From positions 124,001-188,000 of the forward strand of contig JACJNW010000032.1 in NCBI GenBank assembly GCA_014695195.1: DNA of 64,000 nt, given 5' to 3'. Under the pieces are notes generated by a model. That model saw only the letters and a list, made by a program, of their open reading frames with translations, was not told where the DNA came from and did not search any database. The stretch comes from Cyanobacteria bacterium FACHB-DQ100 (GTDB taxonomy: Bacteria; Cyanobacteriota; Cyanobacteriia; Leptolyngbyales; Leptolyngbyaceae). Below, one piece after another: positions 1 through 9,054 of this stretch (its first letter is position 1; each line of letters begins with the position of its first letter). Both the position numbers and the translations under genes were made by a program.

Positions 1-432
1 CAACTCCCTAGTTTTTAGGTTAATCACCCAATACTCGCGAATTCCTGCTTCTGCATAGACTTTGGGCTTGATCTCTAAGTCCTTTTGCAAACTTGTATTG
101 GAATACTCGATGATCCAGAAGATGTTCTCCGGGTAGGGGTGATGCCCAGTGATGTAGACCTCTCCGAGCGGTTCAACGATCGCTAAGTCGGGTTCGGGTT
201 CTGAGTTGTTTGGCAGGGTAATCGGGTGTCCCTCTCGAACTTTGGCGCGACTGCCTAGACGATCGCGTAAATAATCGCCTGCATCGCTGCTTAATCCAGT
301 ATGAGAAATTCCTTCAGGGGACATTTCTACCAGCTCTCCCTTCAATAGTTCAACCTGCACATCATCAAACACACCTGCTTCTACTGCTTGGTGATAGCGA
401 TCAACTGTCCATTTCCAAGTCGAAATTGTCAT
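1..432 (-). CDS. Uma2 family (DUF820) putative endonuclease, 3' part cut by window edge
   Basis: The minus strand reads open from an ATG at 432 to the left edge, giving 144 residues and no stop, so the C-terminus is missing. The protein begins MTISTWKWTVDRYHQAVEAG and contains VELLKGELVEMSPEG, then EPEPDLAIVE, then FWIIEYSNTSLQKDLEIKP and AGIREYWVINL. These are the classic blocks of the Uma2/DUF820 family, which is greatly expanded in cyanobacteria and has a PD-(D/E)XK nuclease-like fold; the PDLA and IEYS segments carry the candidate metal ligands. The biological role of the family is not established. The gene ends its upstream side 31 bases before the stop of the next leftward gene, so the two may be co-transcribed. 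Family assignment is confident; function is inference. Confidence 0.85.
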   Translation of the reverse strand, partial: MTISTWKWTVDRYHQAVEAGVFDDVQVELLKGELVEMSPEGISHTGLSSDAGDYLRDRLGSRAKVREGHPITLPNNSEPEPDLAIVEPLGEVYITGHHPYPENIFWIIEYSNTSLQKDLEIKPKVYAEAGIREYWVINLKTREL

Positions 433-462
433 ACAGATTCCCTTACTCTAAATTTCAGTGAT

Positions 463-1875
463 CTAACTTTTGAGTCTGCGAATTCGACTGGTTTCTTCTA
501 AGATACTTTCTACATCATCCTCACTCAGTTGTCGCACATAATTAACTTTCACTTCCTCTAACAGATCAATGACCAATGATTGAAGCTCTTGTAGCGATCG
601 CTGTTGCTGCAATTCGGTCGTCAAATTCTGACCAAAGCTTTTCACCAGTTTGCTGATTAATTCTGCACCCTTTTTATCTTCAAGTGCCGTGACGATCGCC
701 TCATACATACCGCTTGTCACTTCAGAAACTAATCGCTCATTGATTTGGCGCGGCAAATCTCCAACCAGCGGCATCGTTTTCAAGCCTTGATAAGCAGGCG
801 ACTGACTCAAAACTTGATCGATCGTATGCCGCAACACTGCATCTAGTTCAGGCTTTATCTTGGGTAGAACTTTGTAAACAGTCGTCTGAACAAAATGTGT
901 TGTTAATTCCTGAATTTCGTCGCGCTGATTGAGATCAATGTAAGGGCGATTCATCGACTGAGCAATCCAACGGGAAAACTCGCCCCGCTCGATCGTCGAT
1001 TGAAACCGATCGATCACCTGAGTTACCACCGCTTCTGCCATATCCTCTGAGATATTTGCGACAAAGCCTTGACTCGCTTGAGCGCGAATGTGGCTGAGAT
1101 CGATCAGTTTTGCGTGATCCAGTCGAACTGTGATCGGAATCACTCGCAGCCACCGGAAAAAGGGCAATAGCAGAAAGATGTCATACCATCGCCAAAGTGC
1201 CGCATCGAGCCAGCTTAAACTTCGATAACGCCGACTAAGATAGAAAGTCCGAGCGATAAACTCTAGCGCAAAGATGGCGATAAATGGAGCATCGATCGCC
1301 CAGAACCAATCGACAAATTCACCGTTTTCACCAATGCTGCGGTAATAGTTTGAAGCAATCAACGGACGGATCTCACGATTGAAAAATTGCAGTTCGTTAT
1401 TGATTCCGCGCTGGGTTAAGTTTTCTGTGCTCCAAAAGGTTGCGAATGCCTGTTTTGAAGATTCACGCCGACGCTCCTGAAAGATATGCTCTCGCATTCG
1501 ATTTTTGATTTTCTCTAGCGTTCCGCTTTTATTTGCGACTGCAAAGGGATTGGTATCAACCATCTCGGAACTGCGCGATCGCAATTCCTGTAATCTTGCT
1601 TGCACTGCCGGATTTTCTAATCCAGTTTGCTGAAGTTCCTGCTGTAACGCGTTAACAGTATCTAAATACGCTTCGGTGTCGCGATGTGGCTCAATTCCTT
1701 TGACCCGATCGTACCCCCGTGTCACACCGGGAAAATTACGAAGCCAGAAATCTCGCCACGGGATATACGACCAATCAAACGCCACCAGTCCTAAATTTGC
1801 CACTGCTAAAAATGCCATCGATCGCTCAAACAGCAGATTACGACGGAGCGGAGAGCGAGAAGGAGACGATCGCAT
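463..1875 (-). CDS. Conserved hypothetical membrane protein
   Basis: A 470-residue protein that I do not recognise as a named family. It has a hydrophobic segment near residues 18-36 and two more near 190-208 and 230-250 (FWAIDAPFIAIFALEFIAR, and a segment with DIFLLLPFFRWLRVIPI). These are separated by a polar, predicted helical region of about 150 residues with PAVQARLQELRSRSSEM. The C-terminal 200 residues are soluble and helical. The second membrane pair followed by a basic stretch recalls voltage-sensor or ion-channel-like segments, but no pore motif is visible, so I leave the function open. The reading frame has typical codon use with many CGATCG sites and starts with ATG at 1875; trmFO is divergent, 81 bases away. 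Confidence 0.7.
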   Translation of the reverse strand: MRSSPSRSPLRRNLLFERSMAFLAVANLGLVAFDWSYIPWRDFWLRNFPGVTRGYDRVKGIEPHRDTEAYLDTVNALQQELQQTGLENPAVQARLQELRSRSSEMVDTNPFAVANKSGTLEKIKNRMREHIFQERRRESSKQAFATFWSTENLTQRGINNELQFFNREIRPLIASNYYRSIGENGEFVDWFWAIDAPFIAIFALEFIARTFYLSRRYRSLSWLDAALWRWYDIFLLLPFFRWLRVIPITVRLDHAKLIDLSHIRAQASQGFVANISEDMAEAVVTQVIDRFQSTIERGEFSRWIAQSMNRPYIDLNQRDEIQELTTHFVQTTVYKVLPKIKPELDAVLRHTIDQVLSQSPAYQGLKTMPLVGDLPRQINERLVSEVTSGMYEAIVTALEDKKGAELISKLVKSFGQNLTTELQQQRSLQELQSLVIDLLEEVKVNYVRQLSEDDVESILEETSRIRRLKS

Positions 1876-1956
1876 AAGTTCAAACCAGCACTGACTTTCC
1901 TAGATTGATCATAGAACCGTTTATCCTAGATAAGGACTCGATCGAAAGTGTTGACT

Positions 1957-3327
1957 ATGACCGAACTTTCTCCAATTCATGTCATTGGCGGCGGATTAGC
2001 AGGCACCGAAGCGGCTTGGCAGATTGCTCAAGCGGGTGTCCCCGTCGTGCTACATGAAATGCGCCCGATTCGTCAAAGCCCTGCTCATCACTCCGAGCAT
2101 CTGGCGGAATTGGTGTGCAGTAACTCATTTGGAGCGCAAGCAACCGATCGCTCCTCCGGACTGCTGCACGAAGAATTGCGGCGCTTGGGGTCGATCGTGA
2201 TTCAAACCGCAGATCAGCATCAAGTTCCGGCGGGTGGGGCATTGGCGGTTGATCGGGGGGTGTTCAGCCAAGAATTAACCGAAACCCTGTCGAATCATCC
2301 TCTAATTGAGTTACGGCGTGAAGAAGTGGTCGAAATTCCGCGATCGGGCGTTGTGGTGCTGACGACAGGGCCTTTAACCAGTGAAGCGCTCTCCCAGGAT
2401 TTGCAGCGCCTGACCGGAATGGAGTATATGAGTTTCTTCGATGCAGCAAGCCCGATCGTCGTGGGAGAGTCGATCGATTTTGAAACCGCATTTTTGGCTT
2501 CTCGGTACGATCGTGGCGAAGCCGCCTACCTCAATTGCCCAATGGACAAAGCGCAGTATCTCCACTTCTGGCAAGAGCTGTGCAATGCAGAACAGGCGGA
2601 ATTAAAAGATTTTGAGCGCGAAACGGCGAAATTTTTTGAAGCGTGCTTACCGATCGAGGAAATGGCGCGACGGGGCGAAGATACGATGCGTTACGGCCCG
2701 CTTAAACCTGTGGGACTGTTTGATGCCCGAAAAGGCAACTTCCGCGACAACAAAGAGCATCGCCCTTATGCAGTTGTCCAGTTGCGCCAGGAAGATAAAT
2801 CCGGGCAATTGTGGAACATGGTCGGATTTCAAACCAACTTACGCTGGGGTGAACAAAAGCGCGTCTTTCGGCTCATTCCCGGTTTAGAGAATGCTGAATT
2901 TGTGCGAATGGGTGTGATGCACCGCAATACGTTTATCAACTCACCCGAACTGCTTCTACCAACCTTGCAATTTAAATCGCGATCGACCCTTCTTGCCGCC
3001 GGACAACTCAGCGGAACTGAAGGTTACACGGCGGCTTGTGCAGGCGGTTGGTTAGCGGGAACCAATGCTGCTCGTGTGGCGTTGGGATTACCAACCCTGT
3101 CTCTTCCGGTCACAACGATGATGGGCGCGTTGTTCGATTTCATCAGTTCTGCCTCTCCAAAGCATTTCCAACCGATGCCGCCGAACTTTGGCATCTTACC
3201 GGAACTGCCGCAGAAGATTCGCAACAAACAAGAGCGGTATGGACAATATCGCGATCGTGCCCTGTCCGATTTAGACCAATTCCGCGCTTCTTTATCCTCG
3301 AACAACTATGCGTTTGCTTTGTCTTAG
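1957..3327 (+). CDS. trmFO: Methylenetetrahydrofolate-tRNA-(uracil-54-C5)-methyltransferase TrmFO
   Basis: TrmFO makes ribothymidine (m5U54) in the T-loop of tRNAs, using methylenetetrahydrofolate and FADH2. The sequence shows the FAD-binding [16 protein letters not shown] at the N-terminus, the family blocks [11 protein letters not shown] and [25 protein letters not shown] in the middle, and [20 protein letters not shown] near the C-terminus. Length from the ATG at 1957 is 456 residues, normal for the family. The frame is open upstream through GTG (1948) and TTG (1951) codons, but the ATG places the Rossmann strand at the expected distance. The stop lies inside the next gene, which starts 20 bases earlier in another frame, suggesting translational coupling. 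Confidence 0.95.
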   Translation: MTELSPIHVIGGGLAGTEAAWQIAQAGVPVVLHEMRPIRQSPAHHSEHLAELVCSNSFGAQATDRSSGLLHEELRRLGSIVIQTADQHQVPAGGALAVDRGVFSQELTETLSNHPLIELRREEVVEIPRSGVVVLTTGPLTSEALSQDLQRLTGMEYMSFFDAASPIVVGESIDFETAFLASRYDRGEAAYLNCPMDKAQYLHFWQELCNAEQAELKDFERETAKFFEACLPIEEMARRGEDTMRYGPLKPVGLFDARKGNFRDNKEHRPYAVVQLRQEDKSGQLWNMVGFQTNLRWGEQKRVFRLIPGLENAEFVRMGVMHRNTFINSPELLLPTLQFKSRSTLLAAGQLSGTEGYTAACAGGWLAGTNAARVALGLPTLSLPVTTMMGALFDFISSASPKHFQPMPPNFGILPELPQKIRNKQERYGQYRDRALSDLDQFRASLSSNNYAFALS

Positions 3328-4519
3328 TAACGGTCACGGTGAAGATACGATCGCAATTCGGATTCTTCAAGCGTTGCAGCGAAAATCAGATTGCAAGATC
3401 GAAGCTTTACCGATCGTTGGAGAAGGTCACGCATACAGAAATGCAAATATTCCTGTAATCGGCTCGGTGAAAGCGATGCCATCGGGCGGATTCATCTACA
3501 TGGATAATAAGCAACTGGTTCGAGACATACAAGGTGGATTACTAAAGCTCACACTAGAGCAAATCAAAGCGATTAAGAATTGGGCAAAAGACGATGGCTT
3601 AATTCTGGCAGTCGGCGATATTGTTCCAATGTTGTTTGCTTGGATCAGTGGTGCGCCGTTTGCCTTTGTTGCCACTGCAAAGTCAGAGTATTACCTGCGC
3701 GATGAGAAAGGCTGGTTGCCAAGACAATCCTGGTGGGACGATCGATTAGAGCGATCAACCGGATGTATTTTCCAACCGTGGGATCGCTGGCTGATGAAGC
3801 GTCCTCAGTGTAAAGCTGTGTTTCCTCGCGATCGTTTCACCGCTCAGATTCTCAAACGCTTTGATGTGCCTGCTTTTGATCTGGGTAATCCGATGATGGA
3901 CGGCTTGGAATGGTCAGGCTCAGAAACCTTCGATGGTTTGACTGTTGCGCTGATTCCTGGTTCTCGCCCACCCGAATGTTTTGCGAATTGGGAATTGATG
4001 CTGCAAGCGATCGATAATCTGAGCGATCTAAAGCAACCCATGCAGTTCTTGAGCGCGATCGCACCTGGAATCGATCTCGATCAATTACATACTTTATTAG
4101 TTCGCTATCGCTGGCGCTCCACAGATTCTAATACTTATGTGAACGGATACGGTGAAAATCAAACAACACTCAAGTTAATGCCTGGACGATTTGCAGAATG
4201 TATTCAGCGAAGTGAGATTGCGATCGCAATGGCAGGAACCGCCACCGAACAATTTATCGGACTGGGTAAACCTGCGTTTATCATCCCTGGTGCAGGACCT
4301 CAATTTACTCCTGCTTTTGCAGAGGCTCAAACTCGATTGTTAGGGGCTTCAGTAACGTTAGTTCCGCATCCCGCTCAGATGAGTCGTGCAGTGCAATCGC
4401 TCCTAGAAAATCCCGATCGCATTCAGATGATTGCAGAAAACGGACGGCGACGCATGGGAGAACCGGGAGCAGCGGAGCGGATTAGCGATTGCTTAATTGA
4501 CATTCTTCACACCCTCTAA
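3308..4519 (+). CDS. Lipid-A-disaccharide synthase-related protein (LpxB-like)
   Basis: A 403-residue protein beginning [20 protein letters not shown], characteristic of the cyanobacterial family annotated as lipid-A-disaccharide synthase-related (GT-B fold). Supporting blocks are [25 protein letters not shown], the [10 protein letters not shown] segment, [11 protein letters not shown] and [18 protein letters not shown], the last typical of the nucleotide-sugar binding half of LpxB/MurG-like glycosyltransferases. Its substrate is not known; many cyanobacteria with this gene also have a true LpxB, so a different sugar-lipid transfer is possible. The ATG lies 20 bases upstream of the trmFO stop. 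Confidence 0.85.
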   Translation: MRLLCLSNGHGEDTIAIRILQALQRKSDCKIEALPIVGEGHAYRNANIPVIGSVKAMPSGGFIYMDNKQLVRDIQGGLLKLTLEQIKAIKNWAKDDGLILAVGDIVPMLFAWISGAPFAFVATAKSEYYLRDEKGWLPRQSWWDDRLERSTGCIFQPWDRWLMKRPQCKAVFPRDRFTAQILKRFDVPAFDLGNPMMDGLEWSGSETFDGLTVALIPGSRPPECFANWELMLQAIDNLSDLKQPMQFLSAIAPGIDLDQLHTLLVRYRWRSTDSNTYVNGYGENQTTLKLMPGRFAECIQRSEIAIAMAGTATEQFIGLGKPAFIIPGAGPQFTPAFAEAQTRLLGASVTLVPHPAQMSRAVQSLLENPDRIQMIAENGRRRMGEPGAAERISDCLIDILHTL

Positions 4520-4618
4520 AATTTTGAAGCTAACGGATGGACTTGATAGAGTGAGAGTGCAATTTGTAGGTTTCAATGGATTACGATCTCTTAATCGAAA
4601 TTTTTCACGCTACCTCAA

Positions 4619-5182
4619 ATGACGAATACCGAATTGCAAACATGGCTTGATCGTGATGATTTTGAGCTTCTTGATGCGATTAAATCAGAAATTCGTACTC
4701 ACATTGCAAAACTTCATGCACATAGTACGCAATTCTATGGATATGCACTATTACCTGGTGAACTTGAGGCAATCTGTGATCTTGTTGCTGCTTTCAATTG
4801 TGAATCGGATATTGCTCCAGAACATATTGCTAGCAGTTATTACCGATACTCTGTCGATGAATGGGCTAACTATGCACATAGCGAATTTCCAAGAAGCAGC
4901 GCAATCATCGATTCGCGCAACGCTCAATTCAAGAAACTCCACCGTAAAGATAATTCTAATGAATATCTACTGGATGACTGGGAAGTCGCACACGCTAATA
5001 AACTGCTTACCACAATTCTGACAGCAATGATTGAATTACGACATGATGGTCTGCTCGGAGGTGAAAAATCGTTCGCTATCATCTGGATCTCTGATTCGGA
5101 TCACAGCATCATGTCTCAGTCTGCTAAAGCGCTGAATTCTGATGCTATCTACAAAACGTATATACAAGAGTTTTGTGATTGA
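4619..5182 (+). CDS. DUF4303-like hypothetical protein
   Basis: A 187-residue soluble protein, MTNTELQTWLDRDD at the start, with FYGYALLPGELEAICDLVAAFN and YYRYSVDEWANYA, which resemble the DUF4303 family (small proteins sometimes associated with immunity or toxin contexts; function unknown). No signal peptide or membrane segment. The gene is visibly more AT-rich than its neighbours and holds almost no CGATCG sites, unlike trmFO and trpA, which suggests a more recent acquisition. There is no strong Shine-Dalgarno, and it stands alone between convergent genes. Confidence 0.7.
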   Translation: MTNTELQTWLDRDDFELLDAIKSEIRTHIAKLHAHSTQFYGYALLPGELEAICDLVAAFNCESDIAPEHIASSYYRYSVDEWANYAHSEFPRSSAIIDSRNAQFKKLHRKDNSNEYLLDDWEVAHANKLLTTILTAMIELRHDGLLGGEKSFAIIWISDSDHSIMSQSAKALNSDAIYKTYIQEFCD

Positions 5183-5221
5183 GAGTGCAGCAGCCTACAA
5201 AGAATGAAAACTATTTGCAAA

Positions 5222-6022
5222 CTAATCTGTAATGATCGCACTTCTCAACGTCTGACAAAACTCCTCGATCGCTTTCAATCCCTCCGCAGGCGATCCCTCA
5301 GACAATCGCTTCACAAACGCACTTCCGACGATCGCCGCATCTGCGCCCCAGTTCATCACTTGCCGCGCCTGTTCCGGTTGTGAAATCCCAAATCCAACAC
5401 CGATCGCTTTATCCGTCACCTGTCGCAACTCTGCGATTAAATCTTTCACCCGCGATTCCATTTGCGATCGCATTCCGGTGACACCCGTTGTACTCACTAA
5501 ATAGATAAACCCTTGCGACTGTTGCGCGATCGCTGCGATTCTCTCCGGTGGACTCGTCGGTGCAACCAACAGAATTAATTCAATCCCGTATTCTTTTGCG
5601 GGACGGAGCAGTGTTTCAGCCTCTTCTAGTGGCAAATCTGGAACTACTAAACCTTTCGCACCCGCTTCAGAAATCTCCTTCAAAAAGGATTCAATGCCGC
5701 GATTCAGAATTGGATTGTAGTAAGTGAAGAGAATGATCGGCGATCGCAAGCTCGGAGCAACCTGCTTTACTAATTGCAGAACATCATCGAGTCGGGTTCC
5801 ATTAGCGAGCGATCGTGTGGCTGCCGCTTGAATCACCGGGCCATCCGCCAACGGATCAGAATAAGGAACGCCCAACTCGATTAAATCGGCTCCATTGCGA
5901 TCGAGAATCTGCAACGCCTGAGCGGTCGTCTCTAAATCCGGATCTCCGGCAGTTAAAAAAGGAATCAACGCACACCGACCCTGATTCCGTAGCCGCTCAA
6001 AACATTCCGACACTGAAGCCAT
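5222..6022 (-). CDS. trpA: Tryptophan synthase alpha subunit
   Basis: TrpA cleaves indole-3-glycerol phosphate to indole and glyceraldehyde-3-phosphate, passing indole to TrpB. The 266-residue protein has the TIM-barrel signatures [35 protein letters not shown] (with the catalytic Glu), [15 protein letters not shown] (catalytic Asp), [12 protein letters not shown] and [10 protein letters not shown]. Length is normal. It is the last gene of a leftward set with ndhL and DUF3007, 57 bases downstream of the latter. trpB is not in the window; trpD lies 32 kb away, so tryptophan genes are dispersed, as is common in cyanobacteria. Confidence 0.97.
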   Translation of the reverse strand: MASVSECFERLRNQGRCALIPFLTAGDPDLETTAQALQILDRNGADLIELGVPYSDPLADGPVIQAAATRSLANGTRLDDVLQLVKQVAPSLRSPIILFTYYNPILNRGIESFLKEISEAGAKGLVVPDLPLEEAETLLRPAKEYGIELILLVAPTSPPERIAAIAQQSQGFIYLVSTTGVTGMRSQMESRVKDLIAELRQVTDKAIGVGFGISQPEQARQVMNWGADAAIVGSAFVKRLSEGSPAEGLKAIEEFCQTLRSAIITD

Positions 6023-6079
6023 CTCGATTCTCTAAAACGCACAACTTCAGTAGATTACTGCAAATTTGGGCACGAAATT

Positions 6080-6394
6080 CTAAGAACCTTGCTTTTTCCG
6101 TTCCGCTTCAATCTCTGCCTGAATTTTCTCTAATTCTTCAGGAGTTAATTCTTCTAAGCGCTTGCGGAGGACGGCTTCTTCGTAATCCTTAAGCTGCTGG
6201 TTGTACGTCATGTTCTTTGACAGCACCCGAAACAGGTAACTCGCCAACCATCCAATCAAGCCGCCGACTAACAGCAACTGACTCCAAATTCCTGCGCTAA
6301 CGCTGTCCAGACCTGCGCCCTGAAGTGCCAGAAACGCAAGTCCGCCCGCTAAAAACACACCAAACGTAATCCCGATCGCGTCAATTCGTCGCAT
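6080..6394 (-). CDS. DUF3007 family membrane protein
   Basis: A 104-residue protein with two hydrophobic segments (about residues 7-27 and 36-58) followed by a charged helical tail, YEEAVLRKRLEELTPEELEK. This layout and the opening MRRIDAIGITFGVFLAGG match DUF3007, a family restricted to cyanobacteria and plastid-bearing plants. It starts 4 bases after the ndhL stop, so the two are surely co-transcribed. That linkage suggests, but does not prove, a thylakoid role near the NDH-1 complex. Confidence 0.88.
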   Translation of the reverse strand: MRRIDAIGITFGVFLAGGLAFLALQGAGLDSVSAGIWSQLLLVGGLIGWLASYLFRVLSKNMTYNQQLKDYEEAVLRKRLEELTPEELEKIQAEIEAERKKQGS

Positions 6395-6398
6395 CGTT

Positions 6399-6611
6399 CT
6401 AAGCTTCTATCTGTCGCGCTTTCGGTCTGAAATTCAAGAACGGCGCAAGCAAGAGCATTCCCGGAAAATAGAGAAACACCATGAAATACATAAAGCCCCG
6501 CTCAACTGAACTTGCCACATACCAGCGCGACTTCAGATAGAAAAAGATGATTAAGGGCACAACCACCAGGTAAGCGCCGCCCAAAGCGAGGTATAGAAGT
6601 GCTACATCCAT
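6399..6611 (-). CDS. ndhL: NAD(P)H-quinone oxidoreductase subunit L
   Basis: NdhL is a small oxygenic-photosynthesis-specific subunit of thylakoid NDH-1, required for cyclic electron flow and inorganic carbon uptake. The 70-residue product begins [19 protein letters not shown], has two transmembrane helices and ends with [19 protein letters not shown], the typical form. I choose the ATG at 6611; the frame extends three codons upstream to a TTG, which is less likely. It heads the set ndhL-DUF3007-trpA. Confidence 0.92.
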   Translation of the reverse strand: MDVALLYLALGGAYLVVVPLIIFFYLKSRWYVASSVERGFMYFMVFLYFPGMLLLAPFLNFRPKARQIEA

Positions 6612-6787
6612 GCGTTTCAACCGGATATCAACTTTTCTATCCTAGCGCTTTCGTGCGATCGCGCTCTGAAAATCAAACAGTGAAATTTAATTTGCGATCG
6701 TTTCACAAATTTCTATACCAATCCTGCAGATCTAGTGATATCCTTGGAAAGCTTCTGAATTGCAATCCTAATTCAGAATATTGTCTT

Positions 6788-6870
6788 GGGGGCGTGGCGG
6801 AATGGTAGACGCTACGGACTTAAAATCCGTTGACCGCAAGGTCGTAAGGGTTCAAGTCCCTTCGCCCCCA
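6788..6870 (+). tRNA. trnL: tRNA-Leu (anticodon UAA), no intron
   Basis: The 83-base cloverleaf has a 7-bp acceptor stem GGGGGCG/CGCCCCC, discriminator A, anticodon stem ACGGA/TCCGT with loop CTTAAAA (anticodon UAA), a class II variable arm and a T arm ending GGGTTCAAGTCCC. The 3' CCA is not encoded. Many cyanobacteria carry a group I intron in this gene within the anticodon; here the anticodon loop is continuous, so there is none. Confidence 0.96.
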
Positions 6871-7032
6871 TACCTTAAAGATTTATTGCGGCAGTCCCTC
6901 TACAAAATTTAGCCGCACAAAAATTACGGATTCCCCAACTCGTCCCGCTCGGCTTGGGCTGTATTATTCCTCGTTCCACGCGCTACCATGAATAAACCGC
7001 CACTTATAGGCAAATTGTTTCAGGCAACTGCT

Positions 7033-7719
7033 ATGGAATCACCGATTAAGGCTGTTCAGTCCTCAAATTATTATGGCGATGCCTCTTACCGCACGCCCCC
7101 ACCCGATTTAGCATCTCTGATGCTGAAAGAGCGCATTGTTTATCTTGGCGGCCCCCTGCACTCGATCGATGAATATCGTAGAAACCCCAACCAAGATTAC
7201 ACCCGATTGATCATCGCGCAACTGCTGTATCTGCAATTCGACGATCCGGAAAAGCCGATTTATTTCTACATCAACTCAACCGGAACTTCCTGGGAAGGTG
7301 AAACGATCGGGTTTGAAACCGAAGCGTTTGCAGTCTGCGACACCCTTAGCTACATCAAGCCTCCGGTGCATACGATTTGTATCGGGCAGGCGGTTGGTAC
7401 AGCCGCAATGATTCTCTCGGCGGGAACCAAGGGATTCCGCGCAAGTCTGCCGCACGCGACGATCGTTCTCAACCAACCGAAATCGGGAACACGCGGACAA
7501 GCAACCGATATCCAGATCCGGGCGAAAGAAGTTCTAGAAAACCGAGCTGCAATCCTCGACATCCTGTCTAAGAACACTGGACAACCGATCGAGAAAATCG
7601 TTAAAGACACCGATCGCACCTTCTATATGACACCGCAAGAAGCGAAAGAATATGGACTGATCGATCGAGTTCTCGAAAGTACCAAGCAACTGCCCAAACC
7701 TGTTGCCGCTTTGACTTAA
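7033..7719 (+). CDS. clpR: ClpR: catalytically inactive ClpP paralogue
   Basis: A ClpP-fold subunit of 228 residues from the ATG at 7033 (MESPIKAVQSSNYYGDASYR, the usual ClpR opening); an in-frame ATG at 6988 would add 15 residues. Compared with active ClpP, the catalytic Ser, His and Asp are replaced by Gly122, Asn147 and Thr196 (motifs GQAVGTAAM, IVLNQP, DTDRTF). The segment between LGGPL and IAQLLYL is also longer than in ClpP. In cyanobacteria, ClpR assembles with ClpP3 into the essential mixed-ring core that works with ClpC. It is the first of three tandem paralogues, 21 bases from the next, so one operon is likely. Confidence 0.9.
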   Translation: MESPIKAVQSSNYYGDASYRTPPPDLASLMLKERIVYLGGPLHSIDEYRRNPNQDYTRLIIAQLLYLQFDDPEKPIYFYINSTGTSWEGETIGFETEAFAVCDTLSYIKPPVHTICIGQAVGTAAMILSAGTKGFRASLPHATIVLNQPKSGTRGQATDIQIRAKEVLENRAAILDILSKNTGQPIEKIVKDTDRTFYMTPQEAKEYGLIDRVLESTKQLPKPVAALT

Positions 7720-7740
7720 TTCACCCCCTCACTGAGCCTT

Positions 7741-8370
7741 ATGCAAGTTCCTTACCGTCTTCCCGGTAGCCAATATGTGCAGTGGGTCGATATCTACACC
7801 CGCATGGCATTCGAGCGGATTATCTTTCTCGATGGCGAGATTGATGACAATACTGCGAATAGCATTGTTGCGCTACTGTTGTATCTCCATTCAGAAGACG
7901 CAACCAAGCCGATTTATCTGTACATCAATTCGTATGGTGAGCGGATCGGTGGCGGTGTGTCCTCGTTAGCGGCAAGCATGGCGATCTACGACACAATGCA
8001 GTACATCAAAGCGCCGGTGCATACGATTTGTATGGGCATGGCAGCGAGTAGTGCAGTGTTGCTGCTGTCATCCGGTACAAAGGGATCGCGCCTGAGCTTA
8101 CCGAATGCAGAGATTGTTTTATCTCCGCAGTATGGACGATCGCGAGGACAAGCAACCGATATTCAAGTCGATGCCCAAAAGGTACTTGCCGATCGTGCAA
8201 CCTTCCTGCAAATTCTGTCGCTCAACACTGGTCACACTGTCGAAAAACTCAGCAAAGATCTCGATCGACGCTTCTATCTCACCGCTCAGGAAGCAAAAGA
8301 CTATGGACTGATCGATCGGGTTCTCACCAGCACTAAAGAGTTACCCAAACAATTGCCCGCCCTCGTTTAA
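7741..8370 (+). CDS. Second ClpP-like subunit with incomplete catalytic triad
   Basis: A 209-residue ClpP homologue. The nucleophile position is kept (Ser103 in GMAASSAV), but the His is replaced by Ser128 (IVLSPQ) and the Asp by Arg177 (DLDRRF), so conventional serine-protease chemistry is not expected. It also carries an insertion of about seven residues in the glycine-rich loop, YINSYGERIGGGVSS instead of [12 protein letters not shown]. The C-terminal YGLIDRVLTSTKELPKQ tail resembles that of ClpR, suggesting these two are closest relatives. Tandem position between clpR and clpP argues that all three proteins enter one complex. The name is left blank because its place in cyanobacterial Clp nomenclature is not certain from sequence alone. 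Confidence 0.85.
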   Translation: MQVPYRLPGSQYVQWVDIYTRMAFERIIFLDGEIDDNTANSIVALLLYLHSEDATKPIYLYINSYGERIGGGVSSLAASMAIYDTMQYIKAPVHTICMGMAASSAVLLLSSGTKGSRLSLPNAEIVLSPQYGRSRGQATDIQVDAQKVLADRATFLQILSLNTGHTVEKLSKDLDRRFYLTAQEAKDYGLIDRVLTSTKELPKQLPALV

Positions 8371-8385
8371 TCAAGAGATTGTCTT

Positions 8386-8979
8386 ATGCCAATTGGAACT
8401 CCAAAAGTCCCGTATCGTTTACCGGGTAGCTCATACGAGCAATGGATCGATATTTATCAGCGCTTAAGCTTAGAGCGGATTATCTTCTTAAGCCAAGATG
8501 TCGATGACAATATCGCGAATCAGATCGTGGCAATCATGCTCTATCTCGATTCCGAAGATCCGACCAAACCGATCCAGTTGTATATCAATTCTCCTGGGGG
8601 ATCAGTCACCGCAGGAATGGCGATCTACGACACGATGCAGCACATTAAATCCGAAGTGATCACAATCTGTGTCGGGCTTGCTGCTTCAATGGGAGCCTTT
8701 CTTCTCGCCGCTGGCAGCAAAGGAAAGCGCGTTGCACTGCCGCACTCTCGAATCATGATTCACCAACCCTTGGGTGGAACCGGACGACAACAAGCGACCG
8801 ACATCGAGATCGAAGCTAGAGAAATTATTCGGATGCGGCACCAGTTGAATGGAATGCTGTCAGACCGCACCGGACAACCGCTTGAGAAGATCGAAAAAGA
8901 CACCGATCGCGATTACTTTATGTCCGCCGCAGAAGCGAAAGAATACGGACTGATCGATCGCGTCATCGAAACGGTCTAA
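8386..8979 (+). CDS. clpP: ATP-dependent Clp protease proteolytic subunit (ClpP3-type)
   Basis: The active serine-protease subunit of the Clp core, 197 residues. The triad is intact: Ser101 in GLAASMGAF, His126 in MIHQP and Asp176 in DTDRDYF. It begins [20 protein letters not shown], the form seen in the cyanobacterial ClpP3 that partners ClpR. It follows the second paralogue by 15 bases and is closed by a rho-independent terminator 37 bases downstream, so it is the last gene of the operon. Confidence 0.95.
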   Translation: MPIGTPKVPYRLPGSSYEQWIDIYQRLSLERIIFLSQDVDDNIANQIVAIMLYLDSEDPTKPIQLYINSPGGSVTAGMAIYDTMQHIKSEVITICVGLAASMGAFLLAAGSKGKRVALPHSRIMIHQPLGGTGRQQATDIEIEAREIIRMRHQLNGMLSDRTGQPLEKIEKDTDRDYFMSAAEAKEYGLIDRVIETV

Positions 8980-9016
8980 TCGTCAAACACACGCTACACC
9001 AATTTGATAAAGAAGT

Positions 9017-9048
9017 GGCAGAATGCAATAAGTTCTGCCCTTTTTTTT
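9017..9048 (+). terminator. Rho-independent terminator of the clp operon
   Basis: A 7-bp stem GGCAGAA/TTCTGCC with a 9-base loop is followed immediately by eight T residues. It lies between the clpP stop and the J-domain gene, and ends only six bases before that gene's ATG, so that gene must rely on read-through or on a promoter overlapping the terminator. Confidence 0.85.
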
Positions 9049-9054
9049 GTATCT

